From: Halichondria panicea
Lineage: Eukaryota; Porifera; Demospongiae; Suberitida; Halichondriidae
Assembly (NCBI RefSeq): GCF_963675165.1
Contig: NC_087380.1
Location: 6,642,071 to 6,706,070 of the forward strand
Length of the DNA stretch: 64,000 bases
Reading direction: 5' to 3'
The translations under genes were made by a program, and so were the position numbers. Every line of letters starts with the position of its first letter. Within the stretch, counting starts at the first letter, position 1. This document shows, one piece after another, positions 34,844 to 46,102 of the stretch. The notes under the pieces are model-generated. The model was not told the origin of the DNA. It ran no database searches and saw only the letters and a list, made by a program, of their open reading frames with translations.

Positions 34844-36896
34844 GTATACATGTCACGAAAGCTACCATTACCCAGTTAAAATGTTGATGCATTATAAAGA
34901 GAGGCAATTCGATTCGATGCATCATGGTGTCTAATCTTCATATCTCCCCTGCCCCTTCTATATAGGTACCAGTATGATTGGAAGCTGGAGGAAGCACAGA
35001 AGAACATCCTCCGCACACACACCACGGCCGTTAGTGCTCGCATGCTCTACAAGATAGGACAGCAGGAGAAGTTCACCCCTGTCAAATACTTCTCTATCGA
35101 TCGTGTGTTTCGCAACGAAACACTGGATGCTACTCACCTGGCAGAGTTTCATCAGATTGAGGGAGTGGTGGCCGACTATAACCTGACACTGGGTGACCTC
35201 ATAGGAGTGCTTAATGCTTTCTTTCGCAAAATGGGTGAGACCTAGTGTGTGTGTGTGTTATGGCTTGAGTGTCCGTATCTACTCAACCATTTCCCATAAT
35301 AAATTATTACTAAGTTGTATCAAGGGCGTATAAAAGAAGAGAGGGCATGCAACTCCTATATGAGCAGAGTTCAAACGTGGGCGGTTGAATGTGCATGACT
35401 GTGCATGAAATGAAATCTATTATTAGCACTTCATGCAAATGCACACATTCCTCCGCCCACGTTTGAACTCTGCTAGCTACGTGTACTGATAGTGGAGTTG
35501 CATGCCCTCTCTTTTATACGCCCTTGGTTGTATAGTGTGGATCATCACCTAACACAGTGCATGCCATGCCTTCCATTACGCAATGTTCCCGCTATACCCC
35601 AGTGCACATCGACTAAGCGATGGTACTGTCAGTGTTCCACTCGCTTTATACTGTGCTAGAGCAGCTGTTCCTACCTGCGACACACCTGGTCACTATCATT
35701 GCACTGGTGTTACTATTAGGAGGATACATTAATGGTGGTCTTGAATGTCTGTCTAGGTCTAATGTCCTCCAAGAGACCTGGTTTTTATGTATGTATGTGT
35801 CATGTTTTGTTTTTCCACTATCCCTATTCATGCATTTGTTAAACTCTATTATTTTCATTGAAAACTGTTACAGTGTAGTGCATCGATCCTTCTTTTTAGT
35901 ATTTATTCTATCCTCTACCTATTACAGGCATCACTCAGCTCCGGTTCAAGCCTGCCTACAACCCTTACACTGAGCCAAGCTATCACAAAGGTAAGGGAAT
36001 TCTTATAAGGTATCCAATCTCTCTCGATTCATAATGATACGTATAATGTACTCGGTCTACTAGTATTGTCACTGACTACATAACCTTCTGCAGGGCTCAA
36101 GAAGTGGGTGGAGGTGGGTAACTCTGGTGTGTTCAGACCAGAGATGCTCCTCCCCATGGGACTCCCCGAGGATGTCACAGTCATTGCCTGGGGGCTCTCT
36201 CTAGAAAGGTGGGCATATGAAATGTTGTGATGTGCTGCATTCATTATTACACATGCACGGCATCTCTGTGTATAGGATTGCCATAAATAATTCCTGCATG
36301 TCTGCTATCTCAAAATTGCCTTTTCCTTTTCCTTATAGTGTAGTGATTTTATTCATTCTGTTTTCTTACTTACATTACGTTGTATAGAGTTCATAGCTGT
36401 GCATATTTTGATCATTACCTAACACACAGTGCATGCCATACCTTCCATTACGCAATGTTCCCTAACTACTGCTATACCCCAGTGCACATAGACTAAGCGA
36501 TGGTACTGTCAGTGTTCCACTCACTTTATACTGTGCTAGAGCAGCTGTTCCTACCTGCGACACACCTGGTCACCATCATTGCACTGGTGTTACTATTAGG
36601 AGGATACATTAATGCTGCTGTCTCAAAATTACCTTTTCCTTTTCTTTGTGTAGTGATTTTGTTCATGTAGTGATTTTGTTCATTCCGTTTTCTTATTTGT
36701 ATAGAGTTCAATAGCTGTGCATGTTTTGATTGTGCTATATGATGCTACACACTATACAGTCATGTTTCATCCCTTCCCCTCCTCATGCAGGCCCACGATG
36801 ATCAAGTATGGTATCAGCAACATCAGAGAGCTCGTAGGTCACAAGGTCAACCTGGAGATGGTGCACAACAACCCTCTCTGTCGATTGGACGCTTAG
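34813..36896 (+). pseudogene. Partial FARSA copy: intron 8 end to exon 12
   Basis: Exons 34966-35234, 35928-35990, 36094-36208 and 36791-36896 match FARSA exons 9-12 closely, with splice sites and reading frame kept. The copy of exon 10 lost 15 nt in frame, removing MEVFS from the conserved TEPSMEVFS segment. Exons 1-8 are missing upstream, where a gypsy fragment abuts. Intron 9 holds an added inverted segment (around 35320-35530), and intron 11 an extra copy of the intron 9 block (36490-36612). It cannot make a whole enzyme. It is nonetheless young, judged by near-identity including introns. Confidence 0.88.
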
Positions 36897-37130
36897 AGCT
36901 TATAACTATGTGTGTAAAATAATCACTAGACATTTTTAGTCACTAGACATTATTTTTTAGTCTGTACAACTCAAGCTCTCATAATTATTGTATAAAAATT
37001 ACATTGGATTTCTACAATGAAGTACAGTTGTGTATTACATTTCAATTAGTAATTTTTTACTTCCTGTTTAAATTGCCATGTGCGATAGTCCATGCCATGG
37101 CCAAAGCCACATGGCTGCACAGATAGGGAA
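36897..37130. other. Junction between two FARSA copies
   Basis: Continues the FARSA 3' flank (CTTATAACTATGTGTGTAAA, as at 15780), then AT-rich sequence with no gene. Confidence 0.5.
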
Positions 37131-39020
37131 GACTGCACCAATGACCATATACCACTTGTTGGCAAAGACACAGCTCTCAGCAGAGGAGATCGTAAAGCTT
37201 CTGAAAGGCAGGAAACAGTTGACTCATAATTATGACCTGTCCCAAGAGTTCAATAAGGACCATTAACAGTCTACGACGTAACGTCATGTTGGGTCGTCCA
37301 AATTTACCTTTTGGTAATTACATTATTGTGATGCACGTACATGTAGTAGAGTGTCATTGCTAAATGTACAGTCCCAAAGTTGTAATATTGTACAAGATCA
37401 TGTATAAACAAACATGTACATACAAACCCAAACTTGTTTCTGTACAATAATTAAAGCTTTGTACAATGCTGTTCAAGATCCCTGCATGCATGCAGGACTG
37501 ATGCATGTGTTGTGCTCATTTTTCCAATGACACAGTGTGCTAGATAAATTACATGCTTAATTGCAGTGAGGCCTCATACTGGGTCCTATTACTGTGCCGC
37601 AATGAGCTCACAAGCCCATGCATGTGCTGTATCTACTATTAGTCGATCAGCCTTTTTTTTACAATTCGGCATTGTCAGGATACAAGAATAGCAAAGAGCT
37701 AATAAAGTAGTACCCTAAATAATAAGTGTACTGAAGGATTATTAAGTATAGGCTAATATAATTCTAAGGAAGTACAAGCACTAAATTTACATTTTGCCAC
37801 AATCTTGTTCCATAAGTCTCAGTCTATGGTTTTTGGGAAAAAAGAGTTCAGTTTTGTAGACCGAGATTCTGCATAAAACTGGAGCAAGAGACAGGTTATT
37901 AGCATACCTTGTATCGTATGGTAAGTGCCACGTCTCTATATGACTCCCTGAATTCTATACCACAGAGTACTACGTTTATTGAGTGTTATCATGTTGTTTT
38001 AGCATAATCATAATTTCAATTTGTTACAATGCTAAAATCAAGGATACATGCCTGCATGTGTGGCTAACAGGATAGTTTCGTTGTGTGTAGCTTATAAGAT
38101 GATACGGTCGGCTCTGTTAATGAAGATAGGGAAGGAAGAGGTAGCGAGTGATCAGTTGAAGGAGTTTTAAGAAGAGGAAGCTCATCAATAATGAGTGAGT
38201 GCAGGGTAGTCGTAATGGCCGCTTGTTGAGAGTACTGAATTAGTATCTTGAGGCATCTGACTGCTGTAAAATACTAGCTATTTCATAATTTGTTGCCACA
38301 CACGCGAGTGTTATCAAGTGCCTCATAGTGAGGAGAAAGGAAGAGACTTCACCACATAAATAGCCAAACACTGAAAATGTCAACCTATAACACCAGAAAT
38401 TACAAAGGTAATCGCAACACTCTGCATTTATCTCCTGCATGCAGTAGTCTACCAGTCTTGTGCCAATAGTTACTAATTGGCCTGATTATGCAGTGGCAGG
38501 TGGAAGGACAAGAGTTTCTAAAACTTTAATGCCCTGCATGAATGGGTGTGCCCCCTCCACTGGTTACCTCATCCTGCTCAAGGTCCACACTGAGATCAGG
38601 AAGATTTTCTTGGAGATGGGGTATATAGGCATAGTGCTGTGCCTCAGTTTATTCCATATTACCATAATTATACGTGTTTAACTGTTTAGTTTAAGCACAT
38701 TCAGCCATTCATGGAATACATGTAAATTAACTATATAGTCGATGTTTCGTAGGTGTTTGGTATACAACTTCATATAATTAATGCATTGTATGTCCATGCC
38801 AGTATGTATCTGAATTGTGACTGTGACATATATACTATTCCCTCTCATTGTATTCACTTTATGCTATGCCTCATTGCAGCTGCCTCTGAAGATTTACTGA
38901 TCGAGATGCCAACCATGCAACAACTTCATTGAGAGCTCTTTCTGGAACTTTGATGCACTCTTCCAACCTCAACAGCACCCGGCCAGGGACGCTCACGACA
39001 TGTTCTTCATTAAGGGTGCG
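37131..39020 (+). pseudogene. Partial, decayed FARSA copy: exons 1 and 4-7
   Basis: 37163-37265 copies exon 1 (CTCAGCAGAGGAGATCG) with indels. Intron 2 sequence follows at 37340-37640 without exon 2. 38103-38195 is exon 4 with an extra T giving a stop, 38310-38405 a damaged exon 5, 38491-38619 exon 6 with losses, and 38885-39016 exon 7 with a frameshift. It is clearly older than the neighbouring copy of exons 9-12. Order 9-12 then 1-7 fits two tandem gene copies whose outer parts were lost. Confidence 0.85.
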
Positions 39021-39470
39021 TGTAAATATGTTGATTGAGCATTGAAGATAGTCACCACTGGGCATATTATATCCCTGCATGGTAATATTATTACAACCAG
39101 TAGGTTGTGATGAGGATTGGCAGAGCATCATATCTATATCATTTTGCATTTTCGCACAAACAGTACGTACATGCATGGGAAACATGTATGTCTGCATGGT
39201 ATGATGGGCATGTGCATGCATATTGTACATGGTTACTGTTCACTTTGATTGCTGTCACATGGGAGGATGTGGGTTACTATAATTATAAAGAGACTGCGAT
39301 GCGCTTGCACACTCCACGTTATTCGATTCTTCAAATAATTAGTGTTCATTAATAATTGCGGAAATTATATACTATAGGGTATAATTGTGATGATGCACTG
39401 TTAATAGCAATCTATTAACAGTCTTTCTTTATAGTTGTTCCTCTTTTGGTATTATGCATGCTTGTATTAG
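39021..39470. other. Intergenic, nothing supported
   Basis: AT-rich sequence without recognisable gene, between the FARSA copy and the recombinase element. Confidence 0.5.
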
Positions 39471-39569
39471 TTATTGCCCAGCACGAGCGGCCCTCGGGCA
39501 TTACGTAGCTCCAGTGCAATATATGGCATGTTGCACGAGGGTGCCGGCAATAACTAACTTGTTGCCCAA

Positions 39570-39660
39570 ACGCTATGACGTCAACTCTTCTGATTGGTGC
39601 TTCCATAACAACAGATGACGTCAAACTGGTGCTTCCATAACAACGGATGACGTCAAACTA
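39570..39660 (+). promoter_or_regulatory. Three CRE-type palindromes upstream of the recombinase
   Basis: TGACGTCA occurs exactly at 39576, 39616 and 39648, within tandem units carrying GCTTCCATAACAAC. A TGATTGG box is at 39590. The related elements keep the same order: TGACGTCA at 45311, then TGATTGGTC and TATAAATAA. This is probably the element's own promoter. Confidence 0.55.
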
Positions 39661-39765
39661 TGCTTCCATAACAACAGTCAATAAAGATTTACAGCAGCTA
39701 CGGAGGAGCTAGAGATCGACTGGTGGACCATTCCTGACGACCAGCGAATTATAAGTGACGATATT

Positions 39766-41113
39766 TTGGACTGGATAACCCCTGAAGCTGAACAAATCTT
39801 CCAAAACGATTACTTACAAGAAATGGCAAAAGAGAACATGCCCCCTGCAAGTAAGCGCCATAAGAAGACAGAGCAGTATTCAAAAGTTGCTGTTACTTGC
39901 TCCATATCTCTCCAGCAAGTTTCCAAGGGATTCGTTCCCTCTAACACTAGGTCAAATACTGACTGGGCAGTGAAATCATTTCTATACTGGGCAGAGTGGC
40001 GAAAAGATGATAATGATCCAGTGCCTAAGGACTTCTTTACATTGTCTGATTCTGTTGCTATCAACAAGTGGTTGTCTCTTTTTATCATTGAAGTGCGCAA
40101 AAAAGATGGTTCTCGATTTCCTAATTCATCTCTCACTCTTCTCTTGTGTGGTATTAAAAGATATATGAAAGACCTTAACCCAGATGTCCCTAATTTCCTA
40201 GATGAAGAGGACAGTCAGTTTATTGGCCTCAGAGGAACTAGAGACACAGTTGCACGTGGTCTCAGAACAGAAGGTGTAGGTGCTTCCGTTAAGCACACTG
40301 CCGTCATCACTCAAGACGAAGAAGAGAGTTTGTGGACAGAAGGTGTTCTATAGGAGTTGACAACCCAACTGCCTTGTTGAATATGTTTTTTACATGAATG
40401 GAAAGGTTCTTTGTTTGCGTGGTGGGACAGAACACAAGCTCCTTAAGATCAATCAATTTTCCTTTGGCTTTGATTATGGTGTCGAACACGTCACGTATAC
40501 GGAGAACGGGTCAAGGAATAGATCTGGAAGTTACAAGGATTCTGCTGACGACAATAAAATTATCAAGCAATATGCTGATCAATCGCTAAACGATAGGTGC
40601 TATGTCTCAATTCTAAAGCTGTACATACAAAAGCTTCCACATAAAATTCAAGCAGACAGTGACTCAGTGTTCTATTGGAAGGCCAAAGACACGCTTTCAA
40701 GACAAGCCTTTTCAAGATCGTGTCGATGCCCCATGGTTTACTTAGCTCCAATTGAACAAAATCAACTAAGCGGAATGGTAAAGAAAATGTTTGATAAAGT
40801 TGGTATACTTGGTAAGACTAACCACAGTCTCAGAGCTACTGGTGCTACACGACTTTTTGAGGCAAATGTTCCTGAGAAGTTGATTCAAGAAAGAACCGGT
40901 CATCGTACTACAACTGCGCTTCGAAAGTATGAGAGAATGTCAATGGCTCAAGAAAAGGCCGTATCCATGTGTACCCAGACCGTCCAGAAGTATGCAGAAG
41001 TTGTCGATTCATCCTTGAAGACTGAGCCTGTTACAAGCACCTCAACACACAGCCCTCAAATGTTCAAAAATTGCACAAACTGTACCATCAATGATGAAAT
41101 TATTGTTGGCTAA
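39766..41113 (+). pseudogene. Crypton-like tyrosine recombinase, frameshifted
   Basis: The first frame (39766-40353) carries the N-terminal domain: STNTRSNT-like NTRSNTDWAVKSFLYW, then LLLCGIKRYMKDLNPDVPNF. The second (40394-41113) carries LCLRGGTEHKLLKINQFSFG and the catalytic end NHSLRATGATRLFEANVP followed by GHRTTTALRKYER, with the H-x-x-R, H and Y of tyrosine recombinases. Two single-base changes about 45 bp apart (near 40350 and 40393) separate the frames. No good ATG precedes residue 1 although the frame stays open upstream to about 39686, so the 5' end may also be damaged. This domain is shared with Crypton transposons and Crypton-derived host genes (ZMYM/QRICH1/KCTD1 type). Confidence 0.8.
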
Positions 41114-41386
41114 AACTCCCAGTATTCTTTGCTGAATTCCATAGTCCCCACAGATATTTGGAACCGTAGTAGCCTATAAAAGGCACCAAATGAAGTATTG
41201 GGTGGGAGGGTGAATCATAAGTCCCAAATGGATATCTCTTAAAGAAATCTACTGCATTTACACGCAGTGCAAGTGAGTGCATTATGCCATATAATGCAGT
41301 GCAATATATGGTAGCCATGGCAGTGATGCAACATGCCATATACTGAGCACTGGATTGCTTTGATCTGCCCACTCACTGGGCAACAA

Positions 41387-42025
41387 TTGTTTCTTTGTGT
41401 GACCGGTTGTGCAAGAGGAAGTTGGTGAATTCCCCGTGACACCAGTATATGGCCAACATATACCGGCTTAGTATAGACAGTATTATACTTTATAGTTGGC
41501 TTCTAGAAACCATGTTAATGTCATGTTTGTATCAACTTTGAGAGTTTCCCATGAGTGTTTGTACATGTGTACGCCTCATTCTTTTGTGCTATAGCTTTAG
41601 GAGACACTTTAGACAATGGCTACATCCTCACTTCAAGCAAATCTCTACGTATTACATAGTTATGAAGATTACCCAGTTGAAGTTATTGCACTGTTCAAAA
41701 AACGTGATGTATTATAATGACGATAATTATCTCTGCATGCATGTCTGTATATATAGGCGGCCATACTCGTTATTCATTGTGGCAGCTACTTTCTCATGCA
41801 CACTATAGCTTATCATGGATGTTGGTGGATATTGTATGGTTACACATGCATTTGATCATACATTGTGTAGGAGGATGTGTGCTACTATGCGACAACATGT
41901 TATTCGTGTGCTGTTGATACTCACTTCCCACGCATATAATAGGCGTGTGTGTTTGTTTGTCTGTGTAAGAGTAGCTTCCAGACAGTTTCTCAGTGCTTAA
42001 TTCAATCACAGCTGTAGAATTGGAG
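41387..42025. other. Upstream region of paralogue 1
   Basis: No gene supported. The segment before the likely UTR donor at 42026 probably holds the promoter and 5' UTR of the 42177 gene; it does not closely match the leaders of the other paralogues. Confidence 0.4.
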
Positions 42026-42176
42026 GTGAGTCTGTAAGTACCTGCAATACAGTTATATAAACTGCATCATAAGAATACTTGATAGAGCTGTAAGAGACTG
42101 TAAGAGACTGTGTTGATTCTTTAACTGCAGCTCACTATACACTCTTAACCCCTGCAGTTGTACCAGCATCTCAACA

Positions 42177-44051
42177 ATGGCTACCATCCTCTCAATGAAG
42201 TCCTTGGAGGAGCTCTGTCTCACTCACATAACAATGAAACTGGAGCAATACTCGACTGACTCTCTGTCACTACTGCCTAAAGGTTTCAGATTACAGCTAC
42301 TTCACATGATACCAATTATTGACATTTGCCGACTGGAAAATACCAAGTTCATCTCGGGGATCGATATGCAAGCCATCTGGATGGAGCTTCACAGAGAGTA
42401 CTTACGTGCAAGTCTTTACGACTCAAGTTTGGACTGGAGAGAATCGTTTTTTAGAAGATTCTTCTTTGCCATTGTTAGAGGGGAGCGTCCGTACGGACAT
42501 TATTATGTAGGCCGATTAAAAAATCAGACTACTCCAACGTTTGGGCGTCAAAGGAATGAAGGTCGTCCTGTTAGCGAGCATGAAGTAGATTTTGTCAATT
42601 TTTTGGTTGCAGTAAAACGTGAAATTCCAGTAACTGTTAAATTTTCGAAAATGAATATTGTAACTTTGTTCAAAGGCCCAGTATCTCGTGGTAAAGCGTA
42701 CAATGGGCTTTGCCGGGCTAAACAGTTTGTACCACCTCGATACACAAAGTTCTTCTCTGAAGGAAGCTACTACTTACCAGACTCTACTGCACTGAATCTG
42801 ATCACTGAGAAATGTCACTATCGACCGAAAGAGTTCACTGTTGATATAGTAAGCAGTACACTCGCCTTCAATTTGACACCCAAAAAAACCAGTGTTAATT
42901 GTTTGAGGAATTGTTTCAAAAATATCGAGTCTTTAAACATTCAAGGATACATTGCGCAAAGCCAAAGGGCCACAGTTATTTGTGGAGCTAAATACGGGGA
43001 GTGTAAGGACGTTGCTCGCTGTGCTCTAGACTCAATACTGTCGGCACCTAATCCCAAATTCACCAGTCTCACAATTAGGTTCAGTCCCACTGAGAATGTA
43101 ATAGATACAATAACGCCAGCTCTGGCTGCTTATGGTGGCTTAAAGGAACTCACTCTTCAAGCTTACGGTGATGTTTCTCCAGATTTTCAGAAGCTAAGTT
43201 TGATAACTGAACACCAACCTTTACTTCACACTGTGTCGGTATTGGTTGGTATAGGAATGGTAAGGCGACCTCAGAGTAATATCGTTTCTTGTGCCCCAAA
43301 GTTATCTGAAAAGCATTTCATTTCTTGGCTTCAAACATGTTTCAAGAAACCATTGTTGCGAGACTTAAAGCTCTCACTTGAACCAGCATATTTAATGTTT
43401 CTTATCCAAGTGCTTACTGATTTTCTTTCGACACCATGCTCACACGAACAAACTCTCACTATCCGATGTGATCTCAAAGACTTTTCCCCAAAGTTGCCCC
43501 CCAGACCTCCTCGTATTGTCAAATCAGAACCGCCTCTCCCCTCAAACCCTAACCCTAGCCCCCCAAATGATCCTACATCACCACCACTATCCCCTGAAGT
43601 AATATTTTCAAGTGAACCCATTGATGTTCTCAATACGCCCATTCATCAGTTTGATGATGCTTGCACTATGAAGTACAAATGTTTGACCTTTGATTCTTGT
43701 AAGATTGGCCCTTTGTTCGCTAAAGCTTTCTTGGAACTGGCTCCTTTGAAACTCAAAAGTATGTCGATTCTTAAAAGAAGTGCAGTACATTTTTACTCCA
43801 CTGAATTTCTCTCACAACTGGCCCAACACCCGCTCATTGAAATGGAGACACTAGAATTGGAGCTTGACACGAAGGACATGTCTAATTTTGACTCCATACT
43901 ACAAAAGAAACTGTTGAAATTTGTAACCGTTACGTGTTCTGACAGTTGTTTCAATAAGTTTTCTGACATCTCTTTACGCCGAGGTTTTGAGATTAAGACA
44001 ATAGTCAAGACTCCCAAAGGCAGTGTGGTGTTCACTCTCTCTAGAAATTGA
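42177..44051 (+). CDS. F-box/LRR-like protein, array member 1 (624 aa)
   Basis: Single coding exon preceded by a likely 5' UTR intron (donor 42026, acceptor 42157). Residues about 30-72 (SLLPKGFRLQLLHMIPIIDI then CRLENTKF and IW) look F-box-like. A conserved module follows (PPRYTKFFSEGSYYLPDSTA, 186-205). After it come repeated leucine-rich stretches (ESLNIQGY, FTSLTIRFS, LKELTLQAYGD, LLRDLKLSLE, EQTLTIRC), a proline-rich linker (about 438-475) and more leucine-rich segments to the end (KYKCLTFDSC, LKSMSILK). This layout suits a substrate adaptor of an SCF-type ubiquitin ligase, which is inference. No signal peptide or membrane segment is seen. I do not recognise a named family. Identity to the other members is high in the leucine-rich part but this copy lacks about 35 residues before the GPV(S/P)RGKAY segment. 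Confidence 0.8.
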   Translation: MATILSMKSLEELCLTHITMKLEQYSTDSLSLLPKGFRLQLLHMIPIIDICRLENTKFISGIDMQAIWMELHREYLRASLYDSSLDWRESFFRRFFFAIVRGERPYGHYYVGRLKNQTTPTFGRQRNEGRPVSEHEVDFVNFLVAVKREIPVTVKFSKMNIVTLFKGPVSRGKAYNGLCRAKQFVPPRYTKFFSEGSYYLPDSTALNLITEKCHYRPKEFTVDIVSSTLAFNLTPKKTSVNCLRNCFKNIESLNIQGYIAQSQRATVICGAKYGECKDVARCALDSILSAPNPKFTSLTIRFSPTENVIDTITPALAAYGGLKELTLQAYGDVSPDFQKLSLITEHQPLLHTVSVLVGIGMVRRPQSNIVSCAPKLSEKHFISWLQTCFKKPLLRDLKLSLEPAYLMFLIQVLTDFLSTPCSHEQTLTIRCDLKDFSPKLPPRPPRIVKSEPPLPSNPNPSPPNDPTSPPLSPEVIFSSEPIDVLNTPIHQFDDACTMKYKCLTFDSCKIGPLFAKAFLELAPLKLKSMSILKRSAVHFYSTEFLSQLAQHPLIEMETLELELDTKDMSNFDSILQKKLLKFVTVTCSDSCFNKFSDISLRRGFEIKTIVKTPKGSVVFTLSRN

Positions 44052-44119
44052 TTTGTATGTAGGAAAGTTATTGTGTATACCCTTAGCTATATAGATATTG
44101 TGTTGATCCATTCACTTAA

Positions 44120-45645
44120 TTATTGCCCAGCATGAGTGCAGCATGCCATATATATTGCACTGAAGCAATATAATGCCCGAGGGCCACAGGCCCCAAGGGA
44201 ATTAGTACAATATATGGCTATAGCCTCGATCCCAGGCCGAGTTTTCGCTTTTATAACGGTTAGGCGAACAACTAGGCCTGGTACTAGTTGTCTGCGCATG
44301 CGTCAGTCGTTCGTCAGATTCTGACGAATGGATATTCTCGTTCACTTTCGTGACATTTATATTCGTGTACTATCGTGTACTAGAAGTCAGTTCCCGTTTT
44401 ATCATTATTGGAATGGCTCTTAGCTGAAGCTTCTCTCTTCTCTGAAGCTTAGAAAACATTTTGTCAAGCTTGTTAAGGTCAGATATTTTTGTGTGGGCCC
44501 TATGCTATCAAGTCTTGTTCATGTTTGGTATTAAAGATCTAGGTAGACTATAGTATCATCATTAATATGGTGGATCAAGTGAAGAGTGTGAGCTAGAGAA
44601 CTTGGTGCTGCCATCATCAGCTCGTCGACAATGACACTATAACCTGTTTAATACGAGAAATTTAATATGTATAGATCTACACGTATTTTGAATGTCTACT
44701 TCTCTGTACAGGAGCAATGGCTACTATCCAGCTATCCCAACATTGTTCCTCTTGGCTATACTAACGGACGAGACTGGACAGTTTGAGGTAAGGGTTTAAC
44801 CGTGTTTGGTTTCTTTAATATTGTCCTATACTTACAGAACTGGAGTATAACCTGCTCGTTCGAGCGTTGCTGGGTACCTCAGAGGCATCAAGAGAATCTA
44901 CTTTTTCTCAAGTAAAGTTTAACTGAGTTACGAGTTGGGGCCAAGAATCAGAGAAGTCCAGCAGCCTGCTAAATCGTTGAAACGTAATTTGAAGGCATTC
45001 AATCATCTTGAAGTTTCCCTGGGTCATTGTAATCGTGCTGCAGCACAACTGGCAACTCCCCAGGCCCTTGTGAAGCAGCTCCCTATGTGCATCTTTTGTG
45101 TACTCACTCTGTGCATTTTCTGTGTACAAATTTCTATTATTGATTTATTAAATATTTTTGCCGACCACAAATACAATGAAAATTTGACACATGCGCAGAC
45201 AACTAGTACCAGGCCTAGTTGTTCGCCTAACCGTTGTAAAAGCGAAAACTCGGCCTGGGATCGAGGCTAAATATATGGCATGTTGCACGAGGGCGCCTGC
45301 AATAACTCAATGACGTCAAATGTTTCTGATTGGTCAATTTTTTCCCTATAAATAAGTGTTTTGAGTGGAATTTTAGTGAATTCAATAGTTTGTTGAGTTT
45401 CATATAGTAAATTCTTAGGTTGTTGTTCCCACAAATAATGGAAAGGTAGACGTAGCCTGAGGGACCAAATGAGTTATTGGCTGGGCTGGTGGGGCATAAG
45501 GATTTCTTTCTCAAAATCTACTGCATTTACACACAGTGCAAGTGCATATAATCCTGGTGCATTATACCAATATTTGGTTGCTATGGTAGTGATACAACAT
45601 GTCATATACAGACCACTGGATTGTTTTCACTTCACTGGGAAACAA
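44120..45645. mobile_element. Non-autonomous relative of the recombinase element (family K), with a nested MULE
   Basis: Starts TTATTGCCCAG and ends CTGGGAAACAA. It shares the terminal hairpin, the CRE/TGATTGG block and the 3' segment CTACTGCATTTACAC with 39471-41386, but has no recombinase. Absent at the matching place behind paralogue 2 (48690-48750), which is the empty site. Interrupted by the element at 44219-45269. Confidence 0.7.
44219..45269. mobile_element. MULE-like element, 86-bp inverted ends, 10-bp target duplication
   Basis: The terminal inverted repeats (44221-44306 and 45184-45269) begin TAGCCTCGATCCCAGGCC and are nearly identical; about three mismatches are seen. AATATATGGC flanks both sides (44209-44218, 45270-45279), and the unbroken site is at 51640-51649 in the sister element. 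No transposase frame was found, so it is non-autonomous. Long inverted ends with 9-10 bp duplications are the hallmark of Mutator-like elements. Confidence 0.85.
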
Positions 45646-46012
45646 GAGCTGTTAATTCTTGTCTTTATTTTCTCCTTTTATTGTTCCTGCATGTTATTTA
45701 CATCTGTATTATTGTGGAGAAAAAGACAAGAGACAAGAGACATAATGCCTGCTCATTTACACAGTAGAACAATACTCTCAAATTATTGTGTTTTCCTGCT
45801 TTTGTATAAGCAAGAAGGCCAAAGAATTCTTGATATAATAGATGTTGTGTCTGTTATCAAGTATAAGTATGAGCATTGCATGTTATCAAGCTAGGGGCTA
45901 CCTTTTAAAGAAAGTTCTGTTTGTAAATGTTCATGCATGCTAAGCCGGCTTGCAAGTTTGTGTGTGTCTGAAAGGGATCATGCACTAATTCAGTATTCGT
46001 CATGTCAACTAT

Positions 46013-46102
46013 TAGCCTCGATCCCAGGCCGATCCGTCTCTAATTGAACGCTAGGTCGCCCTAGCGTTCAATTAGAGACGGATCGGCCTGGGATCGAGGC
46101 TA
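46013..46102. mobile_element. 90-bp perfectly palindromic MITE of the same MULE-like family
   Basis: Two 43-bp arms, exactly complementary by eye, are separated by TCGC. The outer 20 bp are the TAGCCTCGATCCCAGGCCGA end of the 44219 element; the inner part is unrelated. GTCAACTAT is duplicated at 46004-46012 and 46103-46111, and the unbroken site is at 55073-55081. It sits in the leader of paralogue 2. Confidence 0.9.

Larger units (their letters stand above)
39471..41386. mobile_element. Tyrosine-recombinase transposon with hairpin ends (family K, autonomous type)
   Basis: Starts TTATTGCCCAG and ends CTGGGCAACAA, a near-perfect inverted pair. Its first 87 bp fold into a hairpin closed by AGTTATTGCC (39469) and GGCAATAACT (39546-39555), with CAATATATGGCATGTTGCAC inside. 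The 3' end has a similar inner hairpin (GCAATATATGG near 41301 with CCATATACTGAGCAC near 41336). A Crypton-like recombinase lies between them. Shorter relatives with the same ends are at 44120-45645 and 51531-54700. Confidence 0.65.

Noticed and set aside
43331..43642. Minus-strand glycine-rich frame, and similar ones at 47796-48077 and 50745-51017
   Set aside because: Antisense of the proline-rich linker and LRR region of the F-box/LRR-like genes; repeated only because the genes are paralogues.
45469..45894. A 141-codon frame repeated in part at 54587-54829
   Set aside because: Lies across the 3' end of family K elements and flanking array DNA; similarity reflects the segmental duplication. 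A hydrophobic stretch is present but no start context or family match.
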